Origin: Pseudoxanthomonas sp. SL93
Lineage (GTDB): Bacteria > Pseudomonadota > Gammaproteobacteria > Xanthomonadales > Xanthomonadaceae
Direction: 5' to 3'
NCBI RefSeq assembly: GCF_026625825.1
Contig: NZ_CP113065.1
Location: 1,178,001 to 1,242,000 of the forward strand
DNA: 64,000 nucleotides
The position numbers and the translations under genes are program-made. The notes below the pieces were generated by a model. It had not been told where the DNA came from and did no database searches. It saw nothing but the letters and a program-made list of their open reading frames with translations. This document shows, piece by piece, positions 44,885-53,639 of this stretch. Position 1 is the stretch's first letter. Each line of letters begins with the position of its first letter.

Positions 44885-45799
44885 TCAAGGGATCCGGACG
44901 CGCGCCGCGCCAACGGCCAAGGCGCGACCCAGCCCGCCCATGGCGGCGAGATCGTCCAACGCCTGGTCGTCGAGGGCGCACATCAGGCGCTCGGAGAGAT
45001 CCCATTCACGCGCTACCCGCCTGGCGATGCGCGGGGCCTCGCGCTGCAGCAGTGCGGCGACCGATGCCGCCTCCGGCGGTGCAGTCGGCTGCTGCCGCGC
45101 GGAGGTCTCGCGCAGTGCCTGCACCACCACGATGGCGCCCAATCCGTGCAGCAACGCCAGCAGTTGGGCGGCGAATGCATCCTCGCGCTCGATGGTGCGG
45201 GCAAACTGCGCAGCCGCCTGTGCGGCATGCTGCGTGTGATCCCACAGCAACTCGGGCAGGCGACCGAAGATACCGCCTTCCACCCGCATCACCGGCTGCA
45301 TCAGTGCCACCGCCACCAGCTGGCGCAAGCCATCCGTCCCCACCTGCGCCACCGCGCGGTCCAGGCTCTCGACCGGTGTGGGCTGGCTGCGGTACAGCGC
45401 GCTGTTGGCCAGTGCCAGCAGGTTGGCGGCCAGTGCGGGGTCACGCGCGATGATCATTGTGATGTCGCGCCCGGAGGCGTCGTCATCGTTCAACGTACTG
45501 AGCAGCTGCGGCAACATCTGCGGCCGGCGCGGCAATCGCCCGGGCTCGCTGTCGAAACGCGCCAGCGCCTGCTCCGTGGCGGCGATCATGACGGCGCTTT
45601 CGGCGGACGACAGCGGCGCAGGCTGGCCGGCAAGCGCGGCATCGACGAGCGGCTGTGCCCAGTTCCGGGAGAGGACACCGGGTGCATCCACCGCCGGACC
45701 TGCCTCGGCAGCGGTCGACGCCCTGGGCGTGTGCGCCGATGCGGCAGTAGGAGGACGTTCCCGGCGCCACCAGTATGTGAAAGCCCGAAGCAGTGCCAC
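44885..45799 (-). CDS. HDOD domain protein
   Basis: Protein of 304 aa with an HDOD domain (about residues 85-265), a metal-lacking relative of HD phosphohydrolases used in signalling. Features: LPRRPQMLPQLLSTLND, DITMIIARDPALAANLLALANSALYRS, VGTDGLRQLVAVALMQPV and DHTQHAAQAAAQFARTI. The N-terminal 80 residues are low-complexity and Ala/Pro rich. No GGDEF, EAL or response-regulator domain is attached. The start is probably GTG 45799 with AAGGT 8 nt upstream; the frame extends further without a better start. Partner unknown. Confidence 0.83.
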   Translation of the reverse strand: MALLRAFTYWWRRERPPTAASAHTPRASTAAEAGPAVDAPGVLSRNWAQPLVDAALAGQPAPLSSAESAVMIAATEQALARFDSEPGRLPRRPQMLPQLLSTLNDDDASGRDITMIIARDPALAANLLALANSALYRSQPTPVESLDRAVAQVGTDGLRQLVAVALMQPVMRVEGGIFGRLPELLWDHTQHAAQAAAQFARTIEREDAFAAQLLALLHGLGAIVVVQALRETSARQQPTAPPEAASVAALLQREAPRIARRVAREWDLSERLMCALDDQALDDLAAMGGLGRALAVGAARVRIP

Positions 45800-45945
45800 G
45801 CGCGCACCTTGCCGTAGTTGTTGAAGCGTTAGCGGCACGACGGGGCTCAACTTTAGCCAGGTACGCGTGGACCCGACTCCCTCCGATCGCCGCGCCGATG
45901 CGTGGCCCTCACGACGCTCGATGCCTCGGCCGATCACGAGGCGGT

Positions 45946-45963
45946 CTAAGTAAAACTACTTAG
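45946..45963. promoter_or_regulatory. Palindrome CTAAGTA-AAAC-TACTTAG upstream of the AI-2E/sthA operon
   Basis: A perfect 7-bp dyad with a 4-nt spacer, 141 nt before the first ATG of the 46105 operon. A related element occurs at 52361-52378 beside the YkvA gene. The shared pattern suggests one regulator binding both. The rest of the 300-nt gap (45800-46104) shows a second imperfect repeat near 46031 (GGTTGCTTTTCACTTTGCAACC) that could form a hairpin. Confidence 0.5.
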
Positions 45964-46104
45964 CCGGATCGACATTTCGTCGAGCCGCATGGGGCTGTCC
46001 GGCTGCATCCCCAGGACAGGTGGAATCGTCGGTTGCTTTTCACTTTGCAACCGAGGATAACTGCGCGGTCACTCCTTCTTGCGATCGAATCGAAGGGAGT
46101 ACCC

Positions 46105-47208
46105 ATGTCGGCCAAGCCTCCGCAACGCGAAGCCCTGTCGGCGAGCGTACTGGACGCCCTGATCCGAGCCGGGCTCATCGCCCTGCTGGTCGCGTTCTGC
46201 TTCCGCATCTTCCATCCCTTCCTCAACCTGTTGCTGTGGTCGGTGATCCTGGCCGTCATGCTGTACCCGCTGCATCGCAGGCTGGCGCGCCGGCTGGGAC
46301 AGAAAGGCGACGGCCGCGCAGGCACGCTCATCGTGCTGCTGGGCATCGCCGTGCTGGCGGTCCCGGTCTATCTGCTGGGCATGTCGCTGACCGATTCCGC
46401 ACACCGCGCCATGGAACTGGTGAAAGCCGATGGCCTGCATGTTCCACCGCCGCCGGATGCGGTGGCGACTTGGCCGCTGGTGGGCGAGCGCCTGCATGCG
46501 TTCTGGCTGCAGGCCGCCACCGACCTGACCGGGCTGGCACGCAACTTCGCGCCACAGGTCAAGGAAGTAAGCCTGACCCTGCTGTCGAAGATGGCGAAAG
46601 TGGGCATCGGCCTGCTGATGTTCCTCGCCGCGCTGGTGATCGCCGGCATCGTGATGGCCTACGGCGCCGCCGGCCACAACAGCGCCATCCGCATCTGTGC
46701 GCGCATCTTCAGTTCGGAGAAAGCCCTGCACATCACCGAGCTGTGCACCGCCACCATCCGCGCGGTGGCGCAGGGCGTGGTGGGCATCGCGTTCGCGCAG
46801 ATGCTGCTGATCGGCATCGGCTTCGTGGCCATGGACATTCCGGGTGCCGGCCTGCTCGCCCTGGTCGTGCTGGTGTTCGGCATCCTGCAGCTGCCGGCGA
46901 CGCTGGTCACGCTGCCGGTGATCATCTACGTCTTCGCCACCCGCGACATCAGCGCGGGCACGGTGGTCTTCGCCGTCTACGTCTTCGTCGCGGGCCTGAT
47001 CGACAACGTGCTGAAGCCGCTGCTGCTCGGGCGCGGCGTCGACGTGCCGATGCCGGTGATCCTGGTGGGCGCACTGGGCGGCATGATCACGGACGGCATC
47101 ATCGGCCTGTTCGTGGGGCCGGTGGTGCTGGCGGTGGCCTACGAGCTCTTCTGGCAATGGGTGGACGATCGGCCCGCACACCTGCCCGCCGAGCCCCCTG
47201 TCCCATGA
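46105..47208 (+). CDS. AI-2E family transporter (TqsA/PerM/YdiK-like permease)
   Basis: Inner-membrane permease of 367 aa with about eight helices. Family marks: FHPFLNLLLWSVILAVMLYPLHRRLARRLG in the first third, the central soluble loop ending TLLSKMAKVGIG, GVVGIAFAQMLLIGIGF, and the C-terminal IDNVLKPLLLGRG plus VPMPVILVGALGG. Despite the name, most members have unknown substrates. ATG 46105 follows GGGAG, and the ORF upstream of it lacks an RBS. It heads an apparent six-gene operon to 51515. Confidence 0.85.
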   Translation: MSAKPPQREALSASVLDALIRAGLIALLVAFCFRIFHPFLNLLLWSVILAVMLYPLHRRLARRLGQKGDGRAGTLIVLLGIAVLAVPVYLLGMSLTDSAHRAMELVKADGLHVPPPPDAVATWPLVGERLHAFWLQAATDLTGLARNFAPQVKEVSLTLLSKMAKVGIGLLMFLAALVIAGIVMAYGAAGHNSAIRICARIFSSEKALHITELCTATIRAVAQGVVGIAFAQMLLIGIGFVAMDIPGAGLLALVVLVFGILQLPATLVTLPVIIYVFATRDISAGTVVFAVYVFVAGLIDNVLKPLLLGRGVDVPMPVILVGALGGMITDGIIGLFVGPVVLAVAYELFWQWVDDRPAHLPAEPPVP

Positions 47209-47231
47209 CCGGCCACGCCTGAAGGATCGCC

Positions 47232-47708
47232 ATGCTGCTCAACCTGCTCGCCGGGCTGCCCGTGATCCTGCTGTGCCTGGTGCTGCAGGCGGTGTTCGTG
47301 GCCCGGTGCCTGCGCTATTACGCGCGCTACAGGATGGTCCATGCCGCGGAACGCTCGCAGTGGCGCGACATCCTGCTGCTGTCGTCAGTGATGCTGCTCA
47401 CGCTGCTGGGCAACTTCGTGCAGATGGCGATCTGGGCGGGGCTGTTCATGCTGATCGGGGAGTTCGACGACTTCGCCAGTGCGCTGTATCACTCCGCGGT
47501 CAACTTCGCCACGCTCGGCTATGGCGACGTGGTCATGTCGGTGCGCTGGCGCATGCTGGGTCCGTTGGAGGCAGCCAACGGCATCTTGATGTTCGGCGTG
47601 TCCACGGCGGTGATGACCGCGGCGGTGTTCGATGTGGTGAAGATGAACGCTGCACTGAAATCGACCGACGCGGCACCCCGGCTGTCGGGCGAGCCCCACT
47701 TGCCGTGA
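47232..47708 (+). CDS. Two-TM ion channel protein with K+-type selectivity filter
   Basis: Membrane protein of 158 aa. A first hydrophobic helix (about 5-25), a second (about 47-75), the pore with ATLGYGDVV (TxGYGD filter, near residue 98), and a final helix MFGVSTAVMTAAVFDVV. The filter is the signature of potassium-selective channels. There is no RCK/TrkA domain, so gating is unknown. It is 23 nt downstream of the AI-2E gene. Confidence 0.8.
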   Translation: MLLNLLAGLPVILLCLVLQAVFVARCLRYYARYRMVHAAERSQWRDILLLSSVMLLTLLGNFVQMAIWAGLFMLIGEFDDFASALYHSAVNFATLGYGDVVMSVRWRMLGPLEAANGILMFGVSTAVMTAAVFDVVKMNAALKSTDAAPRLSGEPHLP

Positions 47709-47766
47709 GCCCGTCACGCAGCGAACGAGCGCCGCTGAGACCACCACGGGGACAGGACGATGCGCC

Positions 47767-49179
47767 ATGACAGTGGAAGCCTTCGATGTGGTGGTGATCG
47801 GCGCCGGCCCCGCGGGCGTCAACGGTGCGATGGCCGCGGCGATGATGGGCGCGCGTACCGTGCTGGTCGAGCGTGAAGCGGACGTGGGCGGCGCCGGCAT
47901 CAATACCGGCACCGTTCCCAGCAAGACGCTGCGCGAAACCGCGCTCGCGCTTTCCGGGCTGCGGGCGAGACGCTTGTACGGCGTGGACCTTTCCCTCCGC
48001 CGGGAAGCCTCGGTGGCGGATTTCACGCGCCATCGCGACAACGTCATGCGCGGCGAGCGCAACCGGGTCGAAGCGCGACTGGCGGGGCTCGGCGTCCAGC
48101 GCCGGCGGGGCACCGCCACCTTCATGGACCCGCACATGCTGGCCGTGCGGGATGGCGATGGCGCGACGCATCTGTTGCGGGGCGGGAAATTCCTGATCGC
48201 CACCGGGTCGTCGCCGTTCCATCCCCCTGCCTTCCCGTTCGCACACCCGCATGTCCACGACTCCAGCGAGATACTCCATATCGAGGCCATGCCACGCGTA
48301 ATGGCGGTGGTCGGTGCCGGCGTGATCGGCTGCGAATACGCCTCGACCTTTGCGGCACTCGACACGCAGGTACACCTGGTCGATGGCCGCAGCGCGCTGC
48401 TTCCATTCCTGGACGGGGAGCTGTCCCGCCAGTTGGCCTCGGCGATGGGCGCGTTCGGCGTCCACATGCACCTGGGCGAACAGGTCGAACACTGCCAGCC
48501 CCACGGCAGCGGCCAGGTGATGTTGCGGCTCGCATCGGGTGCCGTGCTGGCCTGCGATGACGTGCTGGTGTGCGCGGGACGCAGCAGCAACACGCAGGAG
48601 CTCGACCTGGCAGCGGCGGGCGTTGCCACCGCAGCGAGGGGACTGATCGAGGTGGACGAGGATTTCCGCACCTCGGTACCGCACATCTATGCAGCAGGTG
48701 ACGTCATCGGCGCCCCTGCCCTCGCCGCCACCGGCATGGAACAGGCGCGGGCCGCGATCACCCGGGCGCTCGGCTCGGACCTGAAACGTGACCTGGCGAC
48801 CCTGTTGCCCGTGGGCATCTACACGATCCCGGAGGTCGGCGCCGTCGGCGCAACCGAAGAACAGCTTCAGGCAACCGGCGTGGACTACGTCGCCGGGCGC
48901 TGGCGGGCCGCCGATACGCCACGCGGCTGCATCCTCGGCGACGAGCACGGCCTGCTGAAGCTGCTGTTCCGGCGCAGCGACATGCAGCTGCTCGGCGTAC
49001 ACGTGATGGGGGAACAGGCCACCGAGACCGTGCACGTGGGCATGACCGCCATGCTGGCCGGTGCCGGTGCGGAGCTGTTCAACCGCGCCTGCTTCAATTT
49101 CCCCACGCTGGGCGACATGTACAAATACGCCACGTACGACGCGCTGCTGCAGACACGCATGGCGCGCGAGCGGGCATGA
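47767..49179 (+). CDS. sthA: Soluble pyridine nucleotide transhydrogenase SthA
   Basis: Flavoprotein of 470 aa that exchanges reducing equivalents between NADPH and NAD+. FAD motif VVIGAGPAGVNGAMAAAMMG; the disulfide pair of related reductases is replaced by GGAGINTGTVPSKTLRE, as in SthA. NAD motif AVVGAGVIGCEYASTFAALD, FAD segment TSVPHIYAAGDVIG, and dimer-interface segment TVHVGMTAMLAGAG with the C terminus FNFPTLGDMYKYATYDALL. The absence of CxxxxC argues against lipoamide dehydrogenase or mercuric reductase. It lies within the operon between the channel and the DUF1704 gene. Confidence 0.92.
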   Translation: MTVEAFDVVVIGAGPAGVNGAMAAAMMGARTVLVEREADVGGAGINTGTVPSKTLRETALALSGLRARRLYGVDLSLRREASVADFTRHRDNVMRGERNRVEARLAGLGVQRRRGTATFMDPHMLAVRDGDGATHLLRGGKFLIATGSSPFHPPAFPFAHPHVHDSSEILHIEAMPRVMAVVGAGVIGCEYASTFAALDTQVHLVDGRSALLPFLDGELSRQLASAMGAFGVHMHLGEQVEHCQPHGSGQVMLRLASGAVLACDDVLVCAGRSSNTQELDLAAAGVATAARGLIEVDEDFRTSVPHIYAAGDVIGAPALAATGMEQARAAITRALGSDLKRDLATLLPVGIYTIPEVGAVGATEEQLQATGVDYVAGRWRAADTPRGCILGDEHGLLKLLFRRSDMQLLGVHVMGEQATETVHVGMTAMLAGAGAELFNRACFNFPTLGDMYKYATYDALLQTRMARERA

Positions 49180-49255
49180 GATCCCGGCCCGCATCCACGC
49201 TGATCCATCCACGTCAAGAAGCGGGTTTGGCGCGCCCTGCTCCCGGAGGCCCACC

Positions 49256-50575
49256 ATGATCGCCACCGATCCCCCCGTCCTCCATCCCCCTGCACGGGAG
49301 ATGGAGCGATTCGCCGAATGGGACAACGCGTTGGCAACGGTGAGCCGTCGCATCCGCGTACTGTCCACCATCAACTGGCCGGCAGGACTCGAGTCCCGGT
49401 TTCTTGAAGGCTGGCGCGCTGGCGCGCCTCGCCTGCCCGAACCCGTCACGACGGCACCGTCGCTCGCCGGCGAGATCGCGACGCTGCGTGAGCTGATGCG
49501 TCGCATCGACCGCGGCCACCCGGTCGGGCACTGGCTGTACAAGACCGCGTGGAGTTACCGGGTGGCGGCCTGCATGCTGGAAAACATCGGCACGCCCGAA
49601 TTCACGCGCTGCTCCAGTTTCCTCTACGGCCGGCCGGACCAGCGCTACCGCAGCCAGGACATCACCAACGCACAGAGTGCCGAGGAGATGCTGGCCATCA
49701 CCGACGACCTGATCGACGCCCGGCGGCTGCCACCCGTGCCGGCCGACATCCCCGCGGAGACCTTCGCGCAGCGCCTGCGCGAGCGCATCGATCCCGTCTT
49801 CACCCACCACAAGGTCGCCGTGGTGCTGGACGCCTCGCTGCCATCGAAGGCCACCGCGTGCAGCACGCGCATCAAGCTGCGCGCCAGCGCCATGTTTTCC
49901 GAACGCGACCTGGAACAACTCGCCCAGCATGAAGCCTTCATCCATACCCTGACCGCGCTCAACGGCAAGAGCCAGCCGCACCTGCGCACCCTGGGCCTGG
50001 GCTCCCCACGCACGACGCGCACGCAGGAGGGGCTGGCGACGTTCTCGGAAATCATCACCGGCGCCATCGACATCGCGCGGCTCCGTCGCGTTGCCCTGCG
50101 CGTGGTCATGCTGAAGCGGGCGCTGGAGGGTGCGGACTTCATCGAGGTGTTCCGCGGATTCCTGGACGCCGGCCAGAGCGAGACCGAGAGCTGCGCCAGC
50201 GCCGCGCGCCTGTTCCGTGGCGGCGACCCGCGTGGGGGCGTCTGCTTCACCAAGGACGGCGCCTACCTGGAGGGCCTGATGCTGGTGCATGTCTTCATCC
50301 GCAAGCTGATGCAGGAGGGGCGCAGCGAGCTGCTGTCGATGCTCTTTGCCGGCCGCGTGACCACGGCCGACGTCATCACCCTGGCGCCATTCCGGCAGAC
50401 GGGCCTCATCGCCCCCGCGGTCTACCTGCCGCCCTGGGCTCGGGATCCGCAGCGCGTGCTGGCCACCCTGGCCTTCTCGGCGGCCACCCAGCGGCTGCGG
50501 CTGGACCGTCTGGACAGCCAGCGCTTCGTGGACTATGAAGACGAGGCCATCGAGGCTTCAGGCTTTACCCCGTGA
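49256..50575 (+). CDS. DUF1704/TIGR02421 (QEGLA) protein, MATCAP-like metallopeptidase fold
   Basis: Protein of 439 aa, the family once called flavohemoglobin expression-modulating QEGLA-motif protein. A zinc-binding HExxxH motif (HEAFIH, near residue 222) is followed by TQEGLATFSE, supplying the third Glu ligand. This matches the eukaryotic MATCAP tyrosine carboxypeptidases, so a metallocarboxypeptidase activity is plausible. KTAWSYRVAACML and SSFLYGRPDQRYRS are N-terminal family marks. ATG 49256 follows CGGAGG. Operon position after sthA is a recurring association as far as I know. Substrate unknown. Confidence 0.85.
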   Translation: MIATDPPVLHPPAREMERFAEWDNALATVSRRIRVLSTINWPAGLESRFLEGWRAGAPRLPEPVTTAPSLAGEIATLRELMRRIDRGHPVGHWLYKTAWSYRVAACMLENIGTPEFTRCSSFLYGRPDQRYRSQDITNAQSAEEMLAITDDLIDARRLPPVPADIPAETFAQRLRERIDPVFTHHKVAVVLDASLPSKATACSTRIKLRASAMFSERDLEQLAQHEAFIHTLTALNGKSQPHLRTLGLGSPRTTRTQEGLATFSEIITGAIDIARLRRVALRVVMLKRALEGADFIEVFRGFLDAGQSETESCASAARLFRGGDPRGGVCFTKDGAYLEGLMLVHVFIRKLMQEGRSELLSMLFAGRVTTADVITLAPFRQTGLIAPAVYLPPWARDPQRVLATLAFSAATQRLRLDRLDSQRFVDYEDEAIEASGFTP

Positions 50576-50644
50576 CGCCGACGGCGATGCGGACTGCAGC
50601 ATGACGACCCCACACCCATCCATCACCAGCGAGGGAACAAGGCA

Positions 50645-51118
50645 ATGAGCAGCGAAGCACTGATGCCGGTCACGGCAACCACGCCCTCCAACAAGCAGCG
50701 CCTGTTCATGCGCTACTTCACCGCGATCCTGATCGACCTGGTGGTGCTGAACCTGTTCGTCGAGTATTCGGACAAGGTCACCATCGATTCGTTCACCATC
50801 TCGCTGCTGGCCGCCATCCTGTTGCAGGTATTGCTGAAACTGACGCTGGCCGTCGAGCACCGCGTCGCGGATTTCTTCAAGAAGCGCCCGGGCGGGTTCA
50901 TGACCTTCCTGCGCTTCTTCTTCGCGTGGCTGGTGCTGTTCGGGTCCAAGTTCGTCATCCTCGAGGCGTTGACGCTGGCCTTCGGCGACAAGGTGCGCTT
51001 CGACGGCAGGTTCCACGGCATCATCACGCTCATCGTCGTGATCCTTGCGATGCTGGTGGCCGAAGAGCTTGTCGTCCGGCTGTACCGCAAGCTCGGCGAT
51101 GGTCCCCGCCAGGCGTGA
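50645..51118 (+). CDS. Conserved hypothetical integral membrane protein
   Basis: Protein of 157 aa with three to four helices: RYFTAILIDLVVLNLFVEY, TISLLAAILLQVLLKLTLAVEHRVADFF, FLRFFFAWLVLFGSKFVILEALTLAF and IITLIVVILAMLVAEELVVRLY. A basic loop FFKKRPGG divides helices 2 and 3. I do not recognise a named family. RBS is weak. Sits in the sthA operon 69 nt after the DUF1704 gene, so a role in the same membrane/redox stress response is inferred only from position. Confidence 0.75.
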   Translation: MSSEALMPVTATTPSNKQRLFMRYFTAILIDLVVLNLFVEYSDKVTIDSFTISLLAAILLQVLLKLTLAVEHRVADFFKKRPGGFMTFLRFFFAWLVLFGSKFVILEALTLAFGDKVRFDGRFHGIITLIVVILAMLVAEELVVRLYRKLGDGPRQA

Positions 51119-51158
51119 TCGCCGCATCCTGCGCAAACCCACCTCTCCGGAGGGCACC

Positions 51159-51515
51159 ATGCAGACGCCACGTGCCTCCCCGCTGCGGTCGCTGTTCAAC
51201 CGCGGCGGGCTGAAGGAAGTCTTCGAGCACGCCCGCAACGCCGTCGTCGCGACGATCTTCGTCGCCGCGGGGCTGGAAGCCTCGACGCGCGAGGGAAACC
51301 TGGGCCTGTTCGGCCTGGTGGATCCACGCCTGGCCGGCTATGTCGTGGCCGGCGTGGGCCTTCTGCTGATACTGGCCAACTTCGCCGACGGCCTGCGGCG
51401 GCTGGCGAAGTTCCGGCAGCACATCCTGCTGCAGATCGCGCTCAGCATCGCGTACTTCTTCGTGACGCTGCGGGTCATCCAGCTCGTCATCCTGTTCAGG
51501 ACGCACCCCTGCTGA
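51159..51515 (+). CDS. Small hypothetical membrane protein
   Basis: Protein of 118 aa with an N-terminal basic segment and three hydrophobic stretches (AVVATIFVAAGL; LAGYVVAGVGLLLILANFADGL; HILLQIALSIAYFFVTLRVIQLVILF). It is reminiscent of PsiE-type proteins but has no residue I can rely on. RBS CCGGAGGGCACC lies before ATG 51159. Last gene of the probable operon that begins at 46105; its stop is 15 nt from the stop of the convergent YkvA gene. Confidence 0.72.
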   Translation: MQTPRASPLRSLFNRGGLKEVFEHARNAVVATIFVAAGLEASTREGNLGLFGLVDPRLAGYVVAGVGLLLILANFADGLRRLAKFRQHILLQIALSIAYFFVTLRVIQLVILFRTHPC

Positions 51516-51530
51516 CCCGCCGCGCGGGAC

Positions 51531-52160
51531 TCAGCGGGTGGTGAACACGCCCGGCCGCCAACCGCCGTCGGCATAGCCGACCCGGGCGCCGCCATAGCCA
51601 CTGCTGGAGCCGTAGCCCACGCCCAGCCCACCGCTGCCCAGCCGGGACCGGCGCCGGCGCATGCGCTCCTGCAGTTCCTCGCGACGGCCCGCCAGCCAGT
51701 CGGCACGGCCCACGTTTTCCGGGGCCAGGCCGTGGCGCCTGGCCTCGCGTTCGCGGAATTCGCAGAAGTCGTTGTAGGCATCCACCTCATGGCACAGGTC
51801 GCGCGCGCACAGCTCGATCATGATGGCGTCATCAAGGAAGCCCAGCACGGGAATGTGGTCCGGGATGGCATCGGCCGCCGTGGCGAAATACGCCAGCGCG
51901 ACACGCAGGTGCACGATGTCCTCGTCCTGCAGCGCCCAGCCCTCGTCACGCGCCATGGCGATGAAGGAATCCAGCAGCAGCAGGCGATCCTTGACGAACT
52001 GCGGCGAGTCGCTCTGCTGCGCCTTCAGCAACAGGTCCGACGCCGCCTGCGTGATCTCCTGCAGGCTCATGTGCTGGCTGATGTTCAAGGCCGCTTCCCT
52101 CGCCTTCTTGAAGTGCGCGAGGTCCTGGTCGGTCAATTCCAGATTGATGGTCAGTGACAT
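51531..52160 (-). CDS. YkvA/DUF1232 family protein with Gly-rich tail
   Basis: Protein of 209 aa. The DUF1232 signature (AYFATAADAIPDHIPVLGFLDDAIMI, about 90-115) forms the hydrophobic hairpin of YkvA proteins. Helical regions on both sides (TDQDLAHFKKAREAALNISQ; VGRADWLAGRREELQERM) are soluble. The tail (about 170-209) is Gly/Ser/Tyr rich and Arg flanked, unlike the short YkvA proteins. Function unknown. RBS GGAGCACGAC precedes ATG 52160. The palindrome at 52361 lies upstream. Confidence 0.82.
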   Translation of the reverse strand: MSLTINLELTDQDLAHFKKAREAALNISQHMSLQEITQAASDLLLKAQQSDSPQFVKDRLLLLDSFIAMARDEGWALQDEDIVHLRVALAYFATAADAIPDHIPVLGFLDDAIMIELCARDLCHEVDAYNDFCEFREREARRHGLAPENVGRADWLAGRREELQERMRRRRSRLGSGGLGVGYGSSSGYGGARVGYADGGWRPGVFTTR

Positions 52161-52360
52161 GTCGTGCTCCTGGCCGTTACGGCCGCCGTCGGTAGTGGAT
52201 CCGCTGCCAGCGTGGATGCGAGCGCAACCACGTCACTGCCAGCGTGGCATCGAGGGCTGCCGGATCGTTCCGGCGACCAACATGCGTTTCATTGCGGCCC
52301 GGTTGCGCGAAGAGACCGGCAGACCCGCCATAGCATGCCGCAACCGCGCCGCCCCGATGC

Positions 52361-52378
52361 CTAAGTATTTCTACTGGG
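52361..52378. promoter_or_regulatory. Second CTAAGTA-type palindrome, upstream of the YkvA gene
   Basis: CTAAGTATTTCTACTGGG has the same left arm (CTAAGTA), three spacer bases and CTACT right arm as the element at 45946, differing in the last bases and the spacer. It sits about 200 nt upstream of ATG 52160, in reverse orientation relative to the gene. The sharing of a motif between the two gene sets is seen directly; its role is inference. Confidence 0.45.
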
Positions 52379-52436
52379 CGGCCTGCGCCGGTCGCCCTGC
52401 GGAACGCGCCTCATCGCGGCCGCTGCATGCCACGCA

Positions 52437-53639
52437 TCACTGCAACCAGGGCAGCGACATGAACCCCTTCACGATGAAGGCATTCGCCAGGTCGACGAAG
52501 AACGAGCCGGCCAGCGCGATCAGCAGGAACGCCTTCGGCGATGGCCCGTACCGCAGCGCAACACTGTCCATGGTCGCCATGGCCACCGGCATCGAACTGA
52601 GCCCGAAACCGAGGAAGCCGCCGACGGTCACCGCGGCGTCGTAGTCACGCCCCAGCCAGCGGTAGAGCAGCAGCACGCCGACCAGCACCGTCACCACCAC
52701 CTGGATGACGACATTGATCATCAGTGGGCCGATCGCCGCGCCCAGCGTCCACAGTTGGAGACTCATCAGGTAGGTCACCAGGAACGCCTGCAGGGCGATT
52801 TCGCCGCCGCGCTCGATGGGAGTGAAATCGATCCTGGCGCCCACAAGATCGGCGACGTTGGTGATCACCGCGCCGGCCAGCATGGCGGTCAGGAATCCGG
52901 GTAGCACCAGCCCATGGGCCCGCGCCCACTGGTTGGCGGCATCGCCGGCCAGCACGGCAACCACGATCAGCAACAGCACCCCGAGGATGGTGGCGATGGG
53001 CGGTGCCGGCGGTGGAGGCGCCACGTCAGGCGCGACCCAGCTGGCCGGTGTCGCACCCCCAGGACCTCGCAGCTGGTGGCGGCGGATGAGCCAACCGGTG
53101 ACCGGGCCTGACACCAGCGCGCCCACCACGACCGCCAGGGTGGCGGCGCCCACCGCCACTTCCGGTGCATGCGCCAGGCCCATGGCCTGTGCTTCCTTCG
53201 CCCAGGCAGCGGCGGTACCGGGGCCGCCGACGAAGGACACGCTGCCGACCAGCACGCCGTAAAAGGGATGCGCACCTGAAGCGGTGGCCACCAGGATGCC
53301 GGTGACGTTCTGCACGACCAGCAGGATCACCGTGACCACGCACAGGATCACCAGCGGCCGCCCACCGGCCTTCAGCGCGGAGAGCTTGGCGGACAAGCCC
53401 ACGGTGGTGAAGAACACCAGCAGGAAGAACGTGGTCAGCTGACCGGCGAACTGCACCGAAAGGCCAGCGAACCGGTACAGCAGTGCCGACAGGATCGCCA
53501 CCAGCACCCCACCGACCACGGGGACCGGCACGTTGAGACGTGCAAGCAGCGGCACCCCCCGGCTGATGGCGCCGGCCACCACCAGCGCGAACAGACCCAC
53601 GGCCAGGGTCTCAAGATCGGACAACGCCATCGTGGTCAT
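52437..53639 (-). CDS. gltS: Sodium/glutamate symporter GltS
   Basis: Inner-membrane glutamate:Na+ symporter of 400 aa with ten or more helices. Marks: LLARLNVPVPVVGGVLVAIL, FFLLVFFTTVGLSAKL, GSVSFVGGPGTAAAWAKEAQAMG (helical hairpin region) and the C-terminal repeat VGGFLGFGLSSMPVAMATMDSV, which is the GltS double-motif architecture. ATG 53639 is preferred to ATG 53630 because GGAGGGG lies just upstream. It is the only gene in its stretch; terminator unseen. Confidence 0.92.
   Translation of the reverse strand: MTTMALSDLETLAVGLFALVVAGAISRGVPLLARLNVPVPVVGGVLVAILSALLYRFAGLSVQFAGQLTTFFLLVFFTTVGLSAKLSALKAGGRPLVILCVVTVILLVVQNVTGILVATASGAHPFYGVLVGSVSFVGGPGTAAAWAKEAQAMGLAHAPEVAVGAATLAVVVGALVSGPVTGWLIRRHQLRGPGGATPASWVAPDVAPPPPAPPIATILGVLLLIVVAVLAGDAANQWARAHGLVLPGFLTAMLAGAVITNVADLVGARIDFTPIERGGEIALQAFLVTYLMSLQLWTLGAAIGPLMINVVIQVVVTVLVGVLLLYRWLGRDYDAAVTVGGFLGFGLSSMPVAMATMDSVALRYGPSPKAFLLIALAGSFFVDLANAFIVKGFMSLPWLQ

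Noticed and set aside
47767..49179. sthA as mercuric reductase or dihydrolipoamide dehydrogenase
   Set aside because: The CxxxxC redox disulfide is replaced by INTGTVPSK, and the C terminus is SthA-like.
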